This document shows, one piece after another, positions 15,901 to 26,076 of a DNA stretch of 33,021 nucleotides (its first letter is position 1; each line of letters starts with the position of its first letter). The position numbers were made by a program, and so were the translations under genes. The notes beneath the pieces are model-generated. The model did not search any database. It was not told the origin of the DNA and saw nothing but the letters and a program-made list of their open reading frames with translations. The stretch covers positions 1 to 33,021 of the forward strand of contig WRJI01000024.1 in the NCBI GenBank assembly GCA_009778595.1, in the 5' to 3' direction. This DNA comes from Peptococcaceae bacterium (GTDB lineage Bacteria; Bacillota; Desulfitobacteriia; Desulfitobacteriales; Syntrophobotulaceae).

Positions 15901-15929
15901 TTGTTATTTCATCATGAACGAAGTATAAT
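15901..15929 (+). promoter_or_regulatory. Promoter of xpaC-telA
   Basis: TTGTTA (15901-15906), a 17-base spacer and a perfect TATAAT (15924-15929) form a strong housekeeping-type promoter on the + strand. Predicted transcription starts near 15936, so the second compound repeat element lies in the 5' leader (about 175 bases). Confidence 0.75.
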
Positions 15930-15945
15930 AACATCAAAAGAGCTC

Positions 15946-16023
15946 TAATGCGGGCTCTGCCCGCAAGTATCCAGTATTCAGTATTCAGTATTCAGAATGT
16001 GGATTTTCTTGTTATTTTATTGA
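15946..16023. repeat. Compound repeat element, copy 2
   Basis: The same parts as the copy at 3671-3747 occur in the same order and orientation: palindrome (15950-15964), four gtatYca heptamers (15967-15994), aatgtgga, a T-rich run and attgac. A small hairpin gacgc-ttc-gcgtc follows at 16022-16034. Here it lies in the leader of xpaC. Confidence 0.85.
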
Positions 16024-16111
16024 CGCTTCGCGTCTATAAGTTACTAACGGAGCCCTATTCAGGTAATTTGACTTGACCGGCACCGGCCAGCATGGAAGGA
16101 AGCGGGAGATC

Positions 16112-17449
16112 ATGAGCGATCAAAATGGTTTCGACGCAAAAGCCCTTCGCAGGGTATATCATTCCCTCAAAGTTCTTCAGAACCTGCAAGGCGTCGATAA
16201 AGATTTCACAGCTCTGAAAGATTTTGGGAACACCCTAAAAGACGCCTTTGTTACACAAAGCAACAAGGCCTCTCACACCTCTTCGGCTTTTTCTCAACAC
16301 TCGACTTCCCAATCATCTCCTTCCGGCGCGACCCCACCCGGCACGACCCCCGGCGCGACCCCACCCGGCACGACCCCCGGCGCGGCCCCACCCGGATCCC
16401 CGACTCCCCCCTACACCCGTATCCCCTACACAGCCCCACGCGCTCCCAATGCAACCCCACCCTACGCTACCCCTCCCGCCACCTATCCGCGCCGACACCC
16501 TGTGCCCGTCCCCGTCAACGGACCGAGCAAATGGGCAGGCCTTCCCAGCATCATCATCGGGACCGCAGGATTAACTCTTTTTGGGATAACCGCAGCCACA
16601 ATGGGGCTCATTTCCCTGTTTTCAGGCTGGTCCTGGTCGGTGATCCTCTTCTATTTTTTCCTCATCCTTGAGGTCCCATGCCTTTGGTTATGGATATCCG
16701 GCAAACGCAAACGCAGCTTTTCTCAGCGAGTCAGACGAATCCTAGGCCTTTTACAGGCCAAGAACACCCGCCCTCTGGAAGAGCTCACAACCCTCATCGG
16801 GTTGCCCCCGGAACGCATCAAAAAAGACATTCGCCAGGCCACTCATCAGAACATGATATCCAATGTCCACCTGGACAGCCATGAAACATGCCTGATATAC
16901 GGCCCAGAAGCCTACAACCTGTATCTGGAAGTTGAACGCCGCCACCGCGACACCCTTGCCACCGAACGGGAACTACTCACACAGATGAGCGGCACAGAGC
17001 TCACCGAGCTGAAAAAATTCAGCTCAGAAGGCGCAACAGCTCTCCAACGAATCCGTAAGTGTAATGATGAATTAGCCAGTCCCACCATCAGCGCTGAACT
17101 CAAAAAACTGGAAGAAAGCACCGGGAAAATCATCTCCTATGTTGAATCCCATCCGGGAAAACTGCCCGACGTCCGCAAATTTGTTGACTACTATCTCCCA
17201 ACCACATTGAAACTCACAGACAAATACCTGGAATTCGAGAAAACAGATGCCGACACCGCCCGGCAGGCCCAACGGGAAATAGAAACCGCTTTAAGCGGCA
17301 TCGACAAAGCCTTTCGCAATCTTCTTGACAAACTTACAGAAGAAGACGCCATGGATGTCAGCACAGATATAACGGTTTTGCAAACCATGCTTGCCCAAGA
17401 AGGCCTCACAGATGACAAATTCGATATTCGTAAAGGAGAAAAACCATAG
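16112..17449 (+). CDS. xpaC: XpaC-family membrane protein
   Basis: This 445-residue product is related to the 5-bromo-4-chloroindolyl phosphate hydrolysis protein family. A short N-terminal helical part is followed by a Pro/Thr/Gly-rich linker (about 70-140) and two membrane segments (about 146-170 and 175-196). A winged-helix-like segment (about 205-250) precedes a helical C-terminal domain with the family hallmark VDYYLPTTLKL. The enzymatic label is old and the real role is unclear; the family regularly pairs with TelA. I chose the ATG at 16112, near GGGAG; a TTG at 16073 is in frame. The stop overlaps the telA start by one base. Confidence 0.83.
   Translation: MSDQNGFDAKALRRVYHSLKVLQNLQGVDKDFTALKDFGNTLKDAFVTQSNKASHTSSAFSQHSTSQSSPSGATPPGTTPGATPPGTTPGAAPPGSPTPPYTRIPYTAPRAPNATPPYATPPATYPRRHPVPVPVNGPSKWAGLPSIIIGTAGLTLFGITAATMGLISLFSGWSWSVILFYFFLILEVPCLWLWISGKRKRSFSQRVRRILGLLQAKNTRPLEELTTLIGLPPERIKKDIRQATHQNMISNVHLDSHETCLIYGPEAYNLYLEVERRHRDTLATERELLTQMSGTELTELKKFSSEGATALQRIRKCNDELASPTISAELKKLEESTGKIISYVESHPGKLPDVRKFVDYYLPTTLKLTDKYLEFEKTDADTARQAQREIETALSGIDKAFRNLLDKLTEEDAMDVSTDITVLQTMLAQEGLTDDKFDIRKGEKP
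16325..16401. repeat. 27-bp tandem repeat in xpaC linker
   Basis: Two identical 27-bp units (16325-16351, 16352-16378) and a diverged partial third encode the nine-residue unit GATPPGTTP in the linker before the first membrane segment. Confidence 0.88.
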
Positions 17450-18588
17450 TGAGCGACAACACAATTGAACTGACACTCACAGAGCTCGACATGCCGGAAC
17501 CCACAGCGGGCTCCGCCCTTGCCCCCCTCCCCGAAGTCCAGAAAGACACCCTCACCGAAAGAGCCAATCTGACACCCGAAGAACAGAAACAAGTTGACGA
17601 ATTCGCATCCAAAATCAACCTGCGAGATTCCGGCATCATCCTCCAATACGGCGCCGGTGCCCAACGGAAAATGTCAGGGTTCTCGGAAAGCGCCCTCAAT
17701 AACGTCCGTTCCAAAGACTTAGGCGAAGTTGGCAACATGTTGTCCGACTTGGTTGTCCAACTCAAAAGCTTCGATATAACCGAACAGGATAAACGCGGCC
17801 TGGCCGCCCTGTTCAAAAAATCCGCCAACAAGGTCACCGCGGTCAAAACCCAGTACGCGAAAGTCGAAACCAATGTGGGGGCCATCGCCTCCTCCCTTGA
17901 AAAACACCAGCTCATACTCATGAAAGACATCGCCATGCTGGACAAACTCTACGACCAAAATGTCCTGTACTTCAAAGAACTCACCATGTACATCCTGGCC
18001 GGCAGAAAAAAACTGGCGGAAGTCGAAAACGTAGAAGTCCCGGCCTTACGGGCAAAAGCCAAACAAAGCGGTCTCCAGGAAGACGCCCAAGCCGCAGCCG
18101 ACCTGGCCAGTCTCTGCGACCGCTTCTCCAAGAAGCTCCATGATTTGGAACTCACCCGCGTCATCTCCATTCAGATGGCTCCCCAGATCCGCCTCATCCA
18201 AAACAACGACACCCTCATGAGCGAAAAAATCCAATCCACCCTGGTCAACACCATCCCCCTGTGGAAAAGCCAGATTGTTCTCGCCTTAGGCTTGTCCCAT
18301 TCCCTCCAGGCGGCCAAAGCCCAACGCGAAGTCACGGATATGACCAACCAACTGCTGCGCAAGAATTCGGAAGCACTTAAGACCGCCACCATAGAAACCG
18401 CAAAAGAATCCGAACGGGGCATCGTCGAAATCGAAACCCTTCAGCTGACAAACCAAAACCTGATTACGACTCTGGACGAAGTTATGCGCATTCACCAGGA
18501 CGGCCGCGAAAAACGCCAAGCCGCAGAAACAGAACTGGTCCGCATCGAAGGCGAACTGAAACAAAAGTTGCTGAATATACGAGAGTGA
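17449..18588 (+). CDS. telA: TelA / toxic-anion-resistance family protein
   Basis: This 379-residue, largely helical protein belongs to the TelA/KlaA family, first linked with tellurite resistance. The family signature is clear: a FASKINLRDSG stretch followed by ILQYGAGAQRKM (about residues 64-75), then SALNNVRSKDLGEVG. The biochemical function is not established; in Bacillota it commonly follows xpaC and may act at the cell envelope. The start is GTG at 17449, overlapping the xpaC TAG, with AAGGAG 10 bases upstream. The last 39 codons are duplicated about 1.2 kb downstream in a decayed copy. Confidence 0.92.
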   Translation: MSDNTIELTLTELDMPEPTAGSALAPLPEVQKDTLTERANLTPEEQKQVDEFASKINLRDSGIILQYGAGAQRKMSGFSESALNNVRSKDLGEVGNMLSDLVVQLKSFDITEQDKRGLAALFKKSANKVTAVKTQYAKVETNVGAIASSLEKHQLILMKDIAMLDKLYDQNVLYFKELTMYILAGRKKLAEVENVEVPALRAKAKQSGLQEDAQAAADLASLCDRFSKKLHDLELTRVISIQMAPQIRLIQNNDTLMSEKIQSTLVNTIPLWKSQIVLALGLSHSLQAAKAQREVTDMTNQLLRKNSEALKTATIETAKESERGIVEIETLQLTNQNLITTLDEVMRIHQDGREKRQAAETELVRIEGELKQKLLNIRE

Positions 18589-18606
18589 GGCGGGCTGCGC
18601 CGCCGG
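18589..18606. repeat. GC-rich palindrome after telA
   Basis: GGCGG and CCGCC pair around gctgcg immediately after the telA stop, with a weak outer GAGA/TCTC stem. No U-run follows, so it is not a clear terminator. It resembles the gcgggct-nn-gcccgc palindromes at 3675, 15950 and 23585. Confidence 0.45.
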
Positions 18607-18659
18607 GATTCTCCTGAGCGCGGCAAAGGAATGGTTATGGCATAACGAAAAGAGGCCTT

Positions 18660-19670
18660 TTGATCATAATCGGAACCCTTATGTTGTTGTCGGGGTGCTT
18701 TGCTGACGGCTCTACAGGAGATAGCCCCTCGCCGGAAATATTGGATCCATACTATAACCCCTATAATCGGACAGCGGCATCAGATGGGGACTATATCTAT
18801 TATTGTGACGAAAGAGGCATAAACAAGTGGCCAATTCAAGGCGGCGAGACCCAATTGATCGTCCGGGGAAGAATCATAAATTTCGCGATTCATGGCTCCT
18901 ATATCTATTTTTTGGAGCAATCCAATACCTCTTCTTATGATAGATTGTACAGAACCGACAAAGACGGAAACGCCCGGACCAAGATAACAACCAATCATGA
19001 TAATGAATTAGTATCCATTATGGAAATCCGCTGTTTGCAAGACGCCCTATACATCCGATACATGAGAAGCCCCCTTCATATAGCTGAGCAAGAACATCTG
19101 GACGGCTATTTTTCAGCGGATATCTCAGCTGATCAAGAGCATTTGGTATTTGAAAAGGCTTGTGGGGTTCCTACATCGAGGGGTGATTTTTACATTGCGG
19201 AAAACGACAGACCAAGTTGGGAAGTGTCACATTACACCCTCTATCGCGTCTATCCGGATAATCCTAGCAGAGATTTTATTGCGGAGGGAATGTCTCGGCC
19301 AAAGTATGTGATTACAGACAGTTATGTCTTTTATATAAAAGGCAACCCTGAAAACACCTCTGTCTGGCGTTGCGATCTTGACGGCCAAAACCAGATCGAA
19401 TTCAGAAACAATATTTATAGCATATTCAATTATGACGCAAAATGGATTTATGGATTCACTGAAGATGAATATGCTTACAGAATGAATCAAGATACGGGAG
19501 ATCTGGAAGTTTATTTGAATTGGCCATCTTATAAGGATAAGTATTTAGATGCGAAAGATGCCTATTACTTTAATGTAGTTGGTACGTATTTATTGGGTTC
19601 TGATGAGGGAAAGCCTATCAAAATGAATGTGAATGGAGGTTGTATAGAATACGCCCCATTTTATTCCTAA
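18660..19670 (+). CDS. Putative lipoprotein, DUF5050-like beta-propeller
   Basis: The 336-residue product begins with a hydrophobic stretch ending in the lipobox LLSGC (Cys13), so it is probably lipid-anchored outside the membrane. The rest has repeated strand-turn units (DGDYIYYCDERGINKW, GSYIYFLEQ, DSYVFYIKG, DAKWIYGFT) typical of DUF5050-type propellers. The only start in frame is TTG at 18660 with GAGG four bases upstream. It leaves no basic n-region, although Lys-Arg-Gly codons lie just upstream in the same frame. An ATG at 18631 is in another frame, so a frameshift near the start is possible. Base composition is more AT-rich than telA. It lies between telA and a telA remnant. Confidence 0.7.
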   Translation: MIIIGTLMLLSGCFADGSTGDSPSPEILDPYYNPYNRTAASDGDYIYYCDERGINKWPIQGGETQLIVRGRIINFAIHGSYIYFLEQSNTSSYDRLYRTDKDGNARTKITTNHDNELVSIMEIRCLQDALYIRYMRSPLHIAEQEHLDGYFSADISADQEHLVFEKACGVPTSRGDFYIAENDRPSWEVSHYTLYRVYPDNPSRDFIAEGMSRPKYVITDSYVFYIKGNPENTSVWRCDLDGQNQIEFRNNIYSIFNYDAKWIYGFTEDEYAYRMNQDTGDLEVYLNWPSYKDKYLDAKDAYYFNVVGTYLLGSDEGKPIKMNVNGGCIEYAPFYS

Positions 19671-19789
19671 ACGAAGTCATGCACATTCACCAGGACGACC
19701 GCAAACAACGCCAAGCCGCAGAAACAGAACTGGTCCGCATCGAAGGCGAACTCAAAAAGAAGTTTCTTGATATAAGGGAGTCAGTCGGG
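19671..19789 (+). pseudogene. Decayed duplicate of the telA 3' end
   Basis: About 118 bases match the last 39 codons of telA (18473-18588) with roughly 16 mismatches by eye, including a 40-base identical core. In frame it reads NEVMHIHQDD and then the AAETELVRIEGEL core, as in TelA. The TGA has become TCA. There is no start or upstream telA sequence, so it is a fragment. Confidence 0.88.
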
Positions 19790-19816
19790 TTAAATCGGAG
19801 GGGAAAGGAGGCGACG

Positions 19817-19990
19817 TCATCTTGGCCACCTTACCCTATGCATGATTGGGTTTCGGAAGCCACCAAAAGCTCGCAATGTAGCTCCATTTTTCCTTGCTAT
19901 ACTGGCTCTTTCCCCTATATCAGACTTAAATTTATCATATTTCGGCAGAACCAACCTCTGGAACTCGTCCCGCCACATGAGCGACATCAT
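19817..19990 (-). CDS. Small orphan ORF downstream of the immunity-like gene
   Basis: A 57-codon frame runs from ATG-ATG at 19985-19990 to TGA at 19817. It encodes a basic, Trp/Arg-rich peptide starting MMSLMWRDEFQRL. A stop lies four codons upstream and no ribosome binding site is visible. It follows the immunity-like gene by 46 bases in the same direction. It may be a left-over tip of another toxin or immunity cassette, or not be translated at all. Confidence 0.3.
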   Translation of the reverse strand: MMSLMWRDEFQRLVLPKYDKFKSDIGERASIARKNGATLRAFGGFRNPIMHRVRWPR

Positions 19991-20036
19991 CGAGCTATTC
20001 TACTGATAGGCGAAACAGCAACATTATGCAATGAGG

Positions 20037-20309
20037 TCATACATCCGTCGGCAACATTTCTGAATCCGGCTCATCTTCTAAAGCATAAACCTTTATCGCT
20101 ACATCATTACCTTTCTCAAATACATAGATTCTGTCGCATACCGGACATCTCCAGATATTATATTTTGGCGAAGGTATTTCTATAGAGTTAATAATACCAA
20201 TGTTAATCTCATTCTCCCATTGTCTATCTGAATATACTATCAACTCAATATCATTTGGAGCATCAATATTTGACAATACATTATTGCATCTGCATCGAAT
20301 CTTAGACAT
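20037..20309 (-). CDS. Probable immunity protein with paired Cys motifs
   Basis: This 90-residue acidic protein has CRC near the N-terminus (residues 6-8) and CPVC near residue 55, suggesting a zinc-ribbon-like fold. It starts 15 bases after the toxin stop and has a GGGAGAGGG ribosome binding site. Size, position and the Cys layout resemble small immunity proteins of polymorphic toxin loci. I do not recognise a named family. The function is inferred from context only. Confidence 0.65.
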   Translation of the reverse strand: MSKIRCRCNNVLSNIDAPNDIELIVYSDRQWENEINIGIINSIEIPSPKYNIWRCPVCDRIYVFEKGNDVAIKVYALEDEPDSEMLPTDV

Positions 20310-20324
20310 TCAACCCTCTCCCTT

Positions 20325-21866
20325 TTATGGAAATGTTATAAATCCCTCATGTGTCCATATAGTTACATTTCCGCCTGTTGGAATTTTGTTCATTCTCTTA
20401 GCGGATTCAATAATCCCTTGCGCCTGTTCTGCTGTAATCATCCCATTGCGCACATCTATTAACGCATGATATGTGTCGGGTTTCTCAAAGCATTGCTCTA
20501 TTCGTTTTATCGTAGTATTAGTATTAGAGCCCTCCATTGCTTTTAGTTCTGTTCTGACGCCATTTAAAAAGCTATCTGCCGTTTTCATATCAGTAACATT
20601 TGAAACAGGTATTAAGTCAACGTCATTGCCTGTTTTCAAAAGATCTGACCATGTCTTTTTCTCAAGTTGACTTAGCCCCAAACCGTCAAGCGAATCTATA
20701 GTCTTGCCATTAATTGATAGTTTGCCTGTAGTTTCAACATTCTTGATTGTCGGCTTCACCCCAGCGGCAACATCATCAACCACACTCTCAACCTTCTTAA
20801 CATACCGAACCCGCCTCAACTCTTTAAGCTTACCCAGATACCGGATTCGAGGAATGCCTTTGTTCCCGAGCAAATCAGGGGCCACACTCCCAAGTATGGC
20901 CGCTCCCCCTACCAAGGGGCCGTTTTCGGCTAGCTCGTAGGAGACGCTGTCGGCTATGCCTTCGGTGACAATCCAGGGTTCTTTGACGATGGCGTCTACG
21001 GTTTCAGATACGGCCAGATTGGTGTCGTTAAGGTATTCTGTCGCCCATTCTCCGTTGAAACTGATGCCGGGGATCTTGTTGATACCTGTTTCTATGGCTG
21101 CTTCGACGTATTCTCCGGCATCGCTGGTGAATTTCAGGGTCCCTTCGATTGCGTTGCTTAGACTGGTGAAGAAGCTTTGCGCGGGAGCGACAACATGGGA
21201 ATGGAGGTTGCCGCTGAGTTCTTCCAGCCTGTCTCCGGGTGTGGCGAATTGATGGGCTAAGGCTATGGCTTTCTGTCCGTATTCGTAGTCTTTTTCTTCG
21301 AAGGGCAGGAAGTGGTTGTAGTAGATTTCCCAAAGACGCGCGATTTTGGCCATGCATTTTCTGTGGGCTTCCAGGCTACTGTCTCTGATGTTTTCAATCA
21401 TTTTCCTGTTGTGCTGGATGACGTCTTGGTTCCGGCTCGCTACTTCCGGGTCAAGGGTTATTTGGGGCAAATCGTCAGGACCGTAGACGTTGGGGGCACG
21501 TGTTCCAAAGGGTCCTCTGATGATGCCGTTGACTTCTTCTTCCATGGCTTCGATGGCTCTCTTGAAACTTGGGGCGTCAACCGTCATCACAGCGTCCCAC
21601 CTGACGGGTCTGATGAGGGCGGTGGTTTCTTCGATGTACCCTCTGATGAGTTGTTCAAAGGCGCTATATCGGTCTTTGTAGAATTCCAGCTGTCTGAGCA
21701 TTCTGACTTTCTGAAGTCTGAGGGCATCAATGGCTTTGCCGTCGCTTTGCATGTACAGATATTCCAGTCTGTCTAACGCTTCTTCCGCGTTGCCGATCTT
21801 GATCAGGCACATGCGGAAGTCGTCGGCAATACTTTCGAGGATGTAATAGTTGATTTGGATATGCAT
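20325..21866 (-). CDS. Polymorphic toxin with helical secretion-type N-terminus and nuclease-like C-terminus
   Basis: The 513-residue product has an all-helical N-terminal part (about 1-220) like the WXG/LXG-type domains of type VII-secreted toxins. A middle pre-toxin region has Gly/Ala-rich segments (about 290-330), and a distinct C-terminal domain covers about 395-513. That C-terminal domain (GNDVDLIPVSN, VRTELKAMEGS, HALIDVRNG, NVTIWTHEG) resembles BECR-fold or CdiA-type RNase tips, with a Glu-x-Lys core. It is more AT-rich than the N-terminal part, as expected for an exchanged tip. The ATG at 21866 has GGAG 8 bases upstream. Secretion and nuclease activity are inferences. Confidence 0.72.
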   Translation of the reverse strand: MHIQINYYILESIADDFRMCLIKIGNAEEALDRLEYLYMQSDGKAIDALRLQKVRMLRQLEFYKDRYSAFEQLIRGYIEETTALIRPVRWDAVMTVDAPSFKRAIEAMEEEVNGIIRGPFGTRAPNVYGPDDLPQITLDPEVASRNQDVIQHNRKMIENIRDSSLEAHRKCMAKIARLWEIYYNHFLPFEEKDYEYGQKAIALAHQFATPGDRLEELSGNLHSHVVAPAQSFFTSLSNAIEGTLKFTSDAGEYVEAAIETGINKIPGISFNGEWATEYLNDTNLAVSETVDAIVKEPWIVTEGIADSVSYELAENGPLVGGAAILGSVAPDLLGNKGIPRIRYLGKLKELRRVRYVKKVESVVDDVAAGVKPTIKNVETTGKLSINGKTIDSLDGLGLSQLEKKTWSDLLKTGNDVDLIPVSNVTDMKTADSFLNGVRTELKAMEGSNTNTTIKRIEQCFEKPDTYHALIDVRNGMITAEQAQGIIESAKRMNKIPTGGNVTIWTHEGFITFP

Positions 21867-21970
21867 CTGGGGATCTCCTCTCCTTTCTGATCGTTTCGGT
21901 TATTAAAGTGTTCACATATGTCCATTTTCTCTTTCGCTGTTTGGCTGCCTTGTGACGTTTTCTAATCAGA

Positions 21971-21999
21971 ATTGTAGCAAAGTTTGATAATCCTGTGAA
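21971..21999 (-). promoter_or_regulatory. Promoter of the toxin-immunity pair
   Basis: The minus strand reads TTCACA (21994-21999), a 17-base spacer, and TACAAT (21971-21976). Predicted transcription starts near 21964, giving a leader of about 97 bases to the toxin ATG. Confidence 0.6.
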
Positions 22000-22083
22000 G
22001 GGGATCAGGTATTTTCTACATTATCATCTATCTTTCGACAACACATGAAAAGCATGATTTCTTGATTTTGGTCCAGCGCAACA

Positions 22084-22220
22084 CTAACAGAAGGGGCTCA
22101 TAACCCGGCCACCATCTACGTCAGCGTTAAGTTCATTGATGGTTATCCCCGGCCAATTAGCCAGTGAGCGAATATTGCGGAATCCAGAGCATTGACTTCA
22201 CCATCATTGTTGACATCACC
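22084..22220 (-). pseudogene. Frameshifted dockerin fragment
   Basis: On the minus strand the sequence reads GDVNNDGEVNALDSAIFAHW, then LIGRG and a stop. This is the calcium-loop plus helix of a dockerin repeat. Shifting frame by one base, it continues as a linker and a second loop, NADVDGGRVMSP, then stops. No start codon or catalytic domain is attached, and a TAA lies just upstream. The rest of the 418-base gap (21867-22284) holds only the toxin promoter and leader. Confidence 0.75.
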
Positions 22221-22284
22221 GTTTGCTTTTTAGGTTCCACCATTATCTTGCTGCCACCGCAATAGAAGATCCTCAAAAAGAATC

Positions 22285-25220
<2,936 letters not shown>

Positions 25221-25224
25221 ACCG

Positions 25225-25980
25225 TCACCTCGCTTGTTGGATAATCTCCCTGAACTCCGCAGCTTTCAGACTCGCGCCGCCCACCAAGGCCCCGTCAATA
25301 TGGGACTCCCGCATTAATTCCGCAATATTCCCCTTATTCACGCTGCCGCCATAAAGAATGCGCATCTCCTGAGCAACACCGCCGGCCATACCGGCTACAG
25401 TCGTACGAATCGCCTGACACATCTTTCCCGCTTCCTCGCTTGTCGCGGTTTTGCCTGTTCCAATCGCCCAGATGGGTTCGTAAGCGATCACCACGCCCCC
25501 CATCTCCGTTGAACTCAGATCCACAAGAGCCTTCTCCACCTGACCCCGAACAAACCCCAGAGCCTTCCCCTGCTCACGCTGCTTCAGGTTCTCACCCACA
25601 CAAAGAATAGGCGTCAACCCCTGACTCAAAGCCGCATGTACCTTGAGGCTAATAGACTCATCCGTCTCCCGAATGTGCTCCCGCCGCTCCGAATGGCCGA
25701 TAATAACAAACCGGCAAGACAATTCCTTCAACATACCCGCAGAAATCTCGCCTGTATAGGCCCCCTGCTTCTCATGAAACATATCCTGGGCACCCAACAT
25801 AACAGCGCTACCTTCCAAAGCCTCCTGCAGAGCTGCCAATGCCGTATAAGGGGGGCAAATGACCACATCCACATCCGGCCACTCATTCGGACCGGCGGCA
25901 AACTCTTTGGCAAACTCCCTAGCTTCCGCCAAAGTCTTATACATTTTCCAATTGCCGGCGATTAACGGTTTTCTCTCCAC
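25225..25980 (-). CDS. tpiA: Triosephosphate isomerase
   Basis: The enzyme interconverts dihydroxyacetone phosphate and glyceraldehyde 3-phosphate. Catalytic residues are all present: N10 and K12 (GNWKMYK), H96 (IIGHSERR) and E168 (AYEPIWAIGTG), with the phosphate-binding YGGSV near the C-terminus. The 251-residue length is standard. The start is GTG at 25980 with AAGGAGG 7 bases upstream. It follows pgk after about 96 bases, in which I see no promoter or terminator. Confidence 0.97.
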   Translation of the reverse strand: MERKPLIAGNWKMYKTLAEAREFAKEFAAGPNEWPDVDVVICPPYTALAALQEALEGSAVMLGAQDMFHEKQGAYTGEISAGMLKELSCRFVIIGHSERREHIRETDESISLKVHAALSQGLTPILCVGENLKQREQGKALGFVRGQVEKALVDLSSTEMGGVVIAYEPIWAIGTGKTATSEEAGKMCQAIRTTVAGMAGGVAQEMRILYGGSVNKGNIAELMRESHIDGALVGGASLKAAEFREIIQQAR

Positions 25981-26076
25981 AACAGATCCTCCTTCTCAAT
26001 AGTTCGATTAATTCAATCACTCGCGATCCGGTATCCCTATTCGATATTCGGGATTTGGTGCTCGGCTTACGTTTAG

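Noticed and set aside
18589-18606. The palindrome after telA as an intrinsic terminator
   Set aside because: The stem is only five base pairs and no U-run follows.
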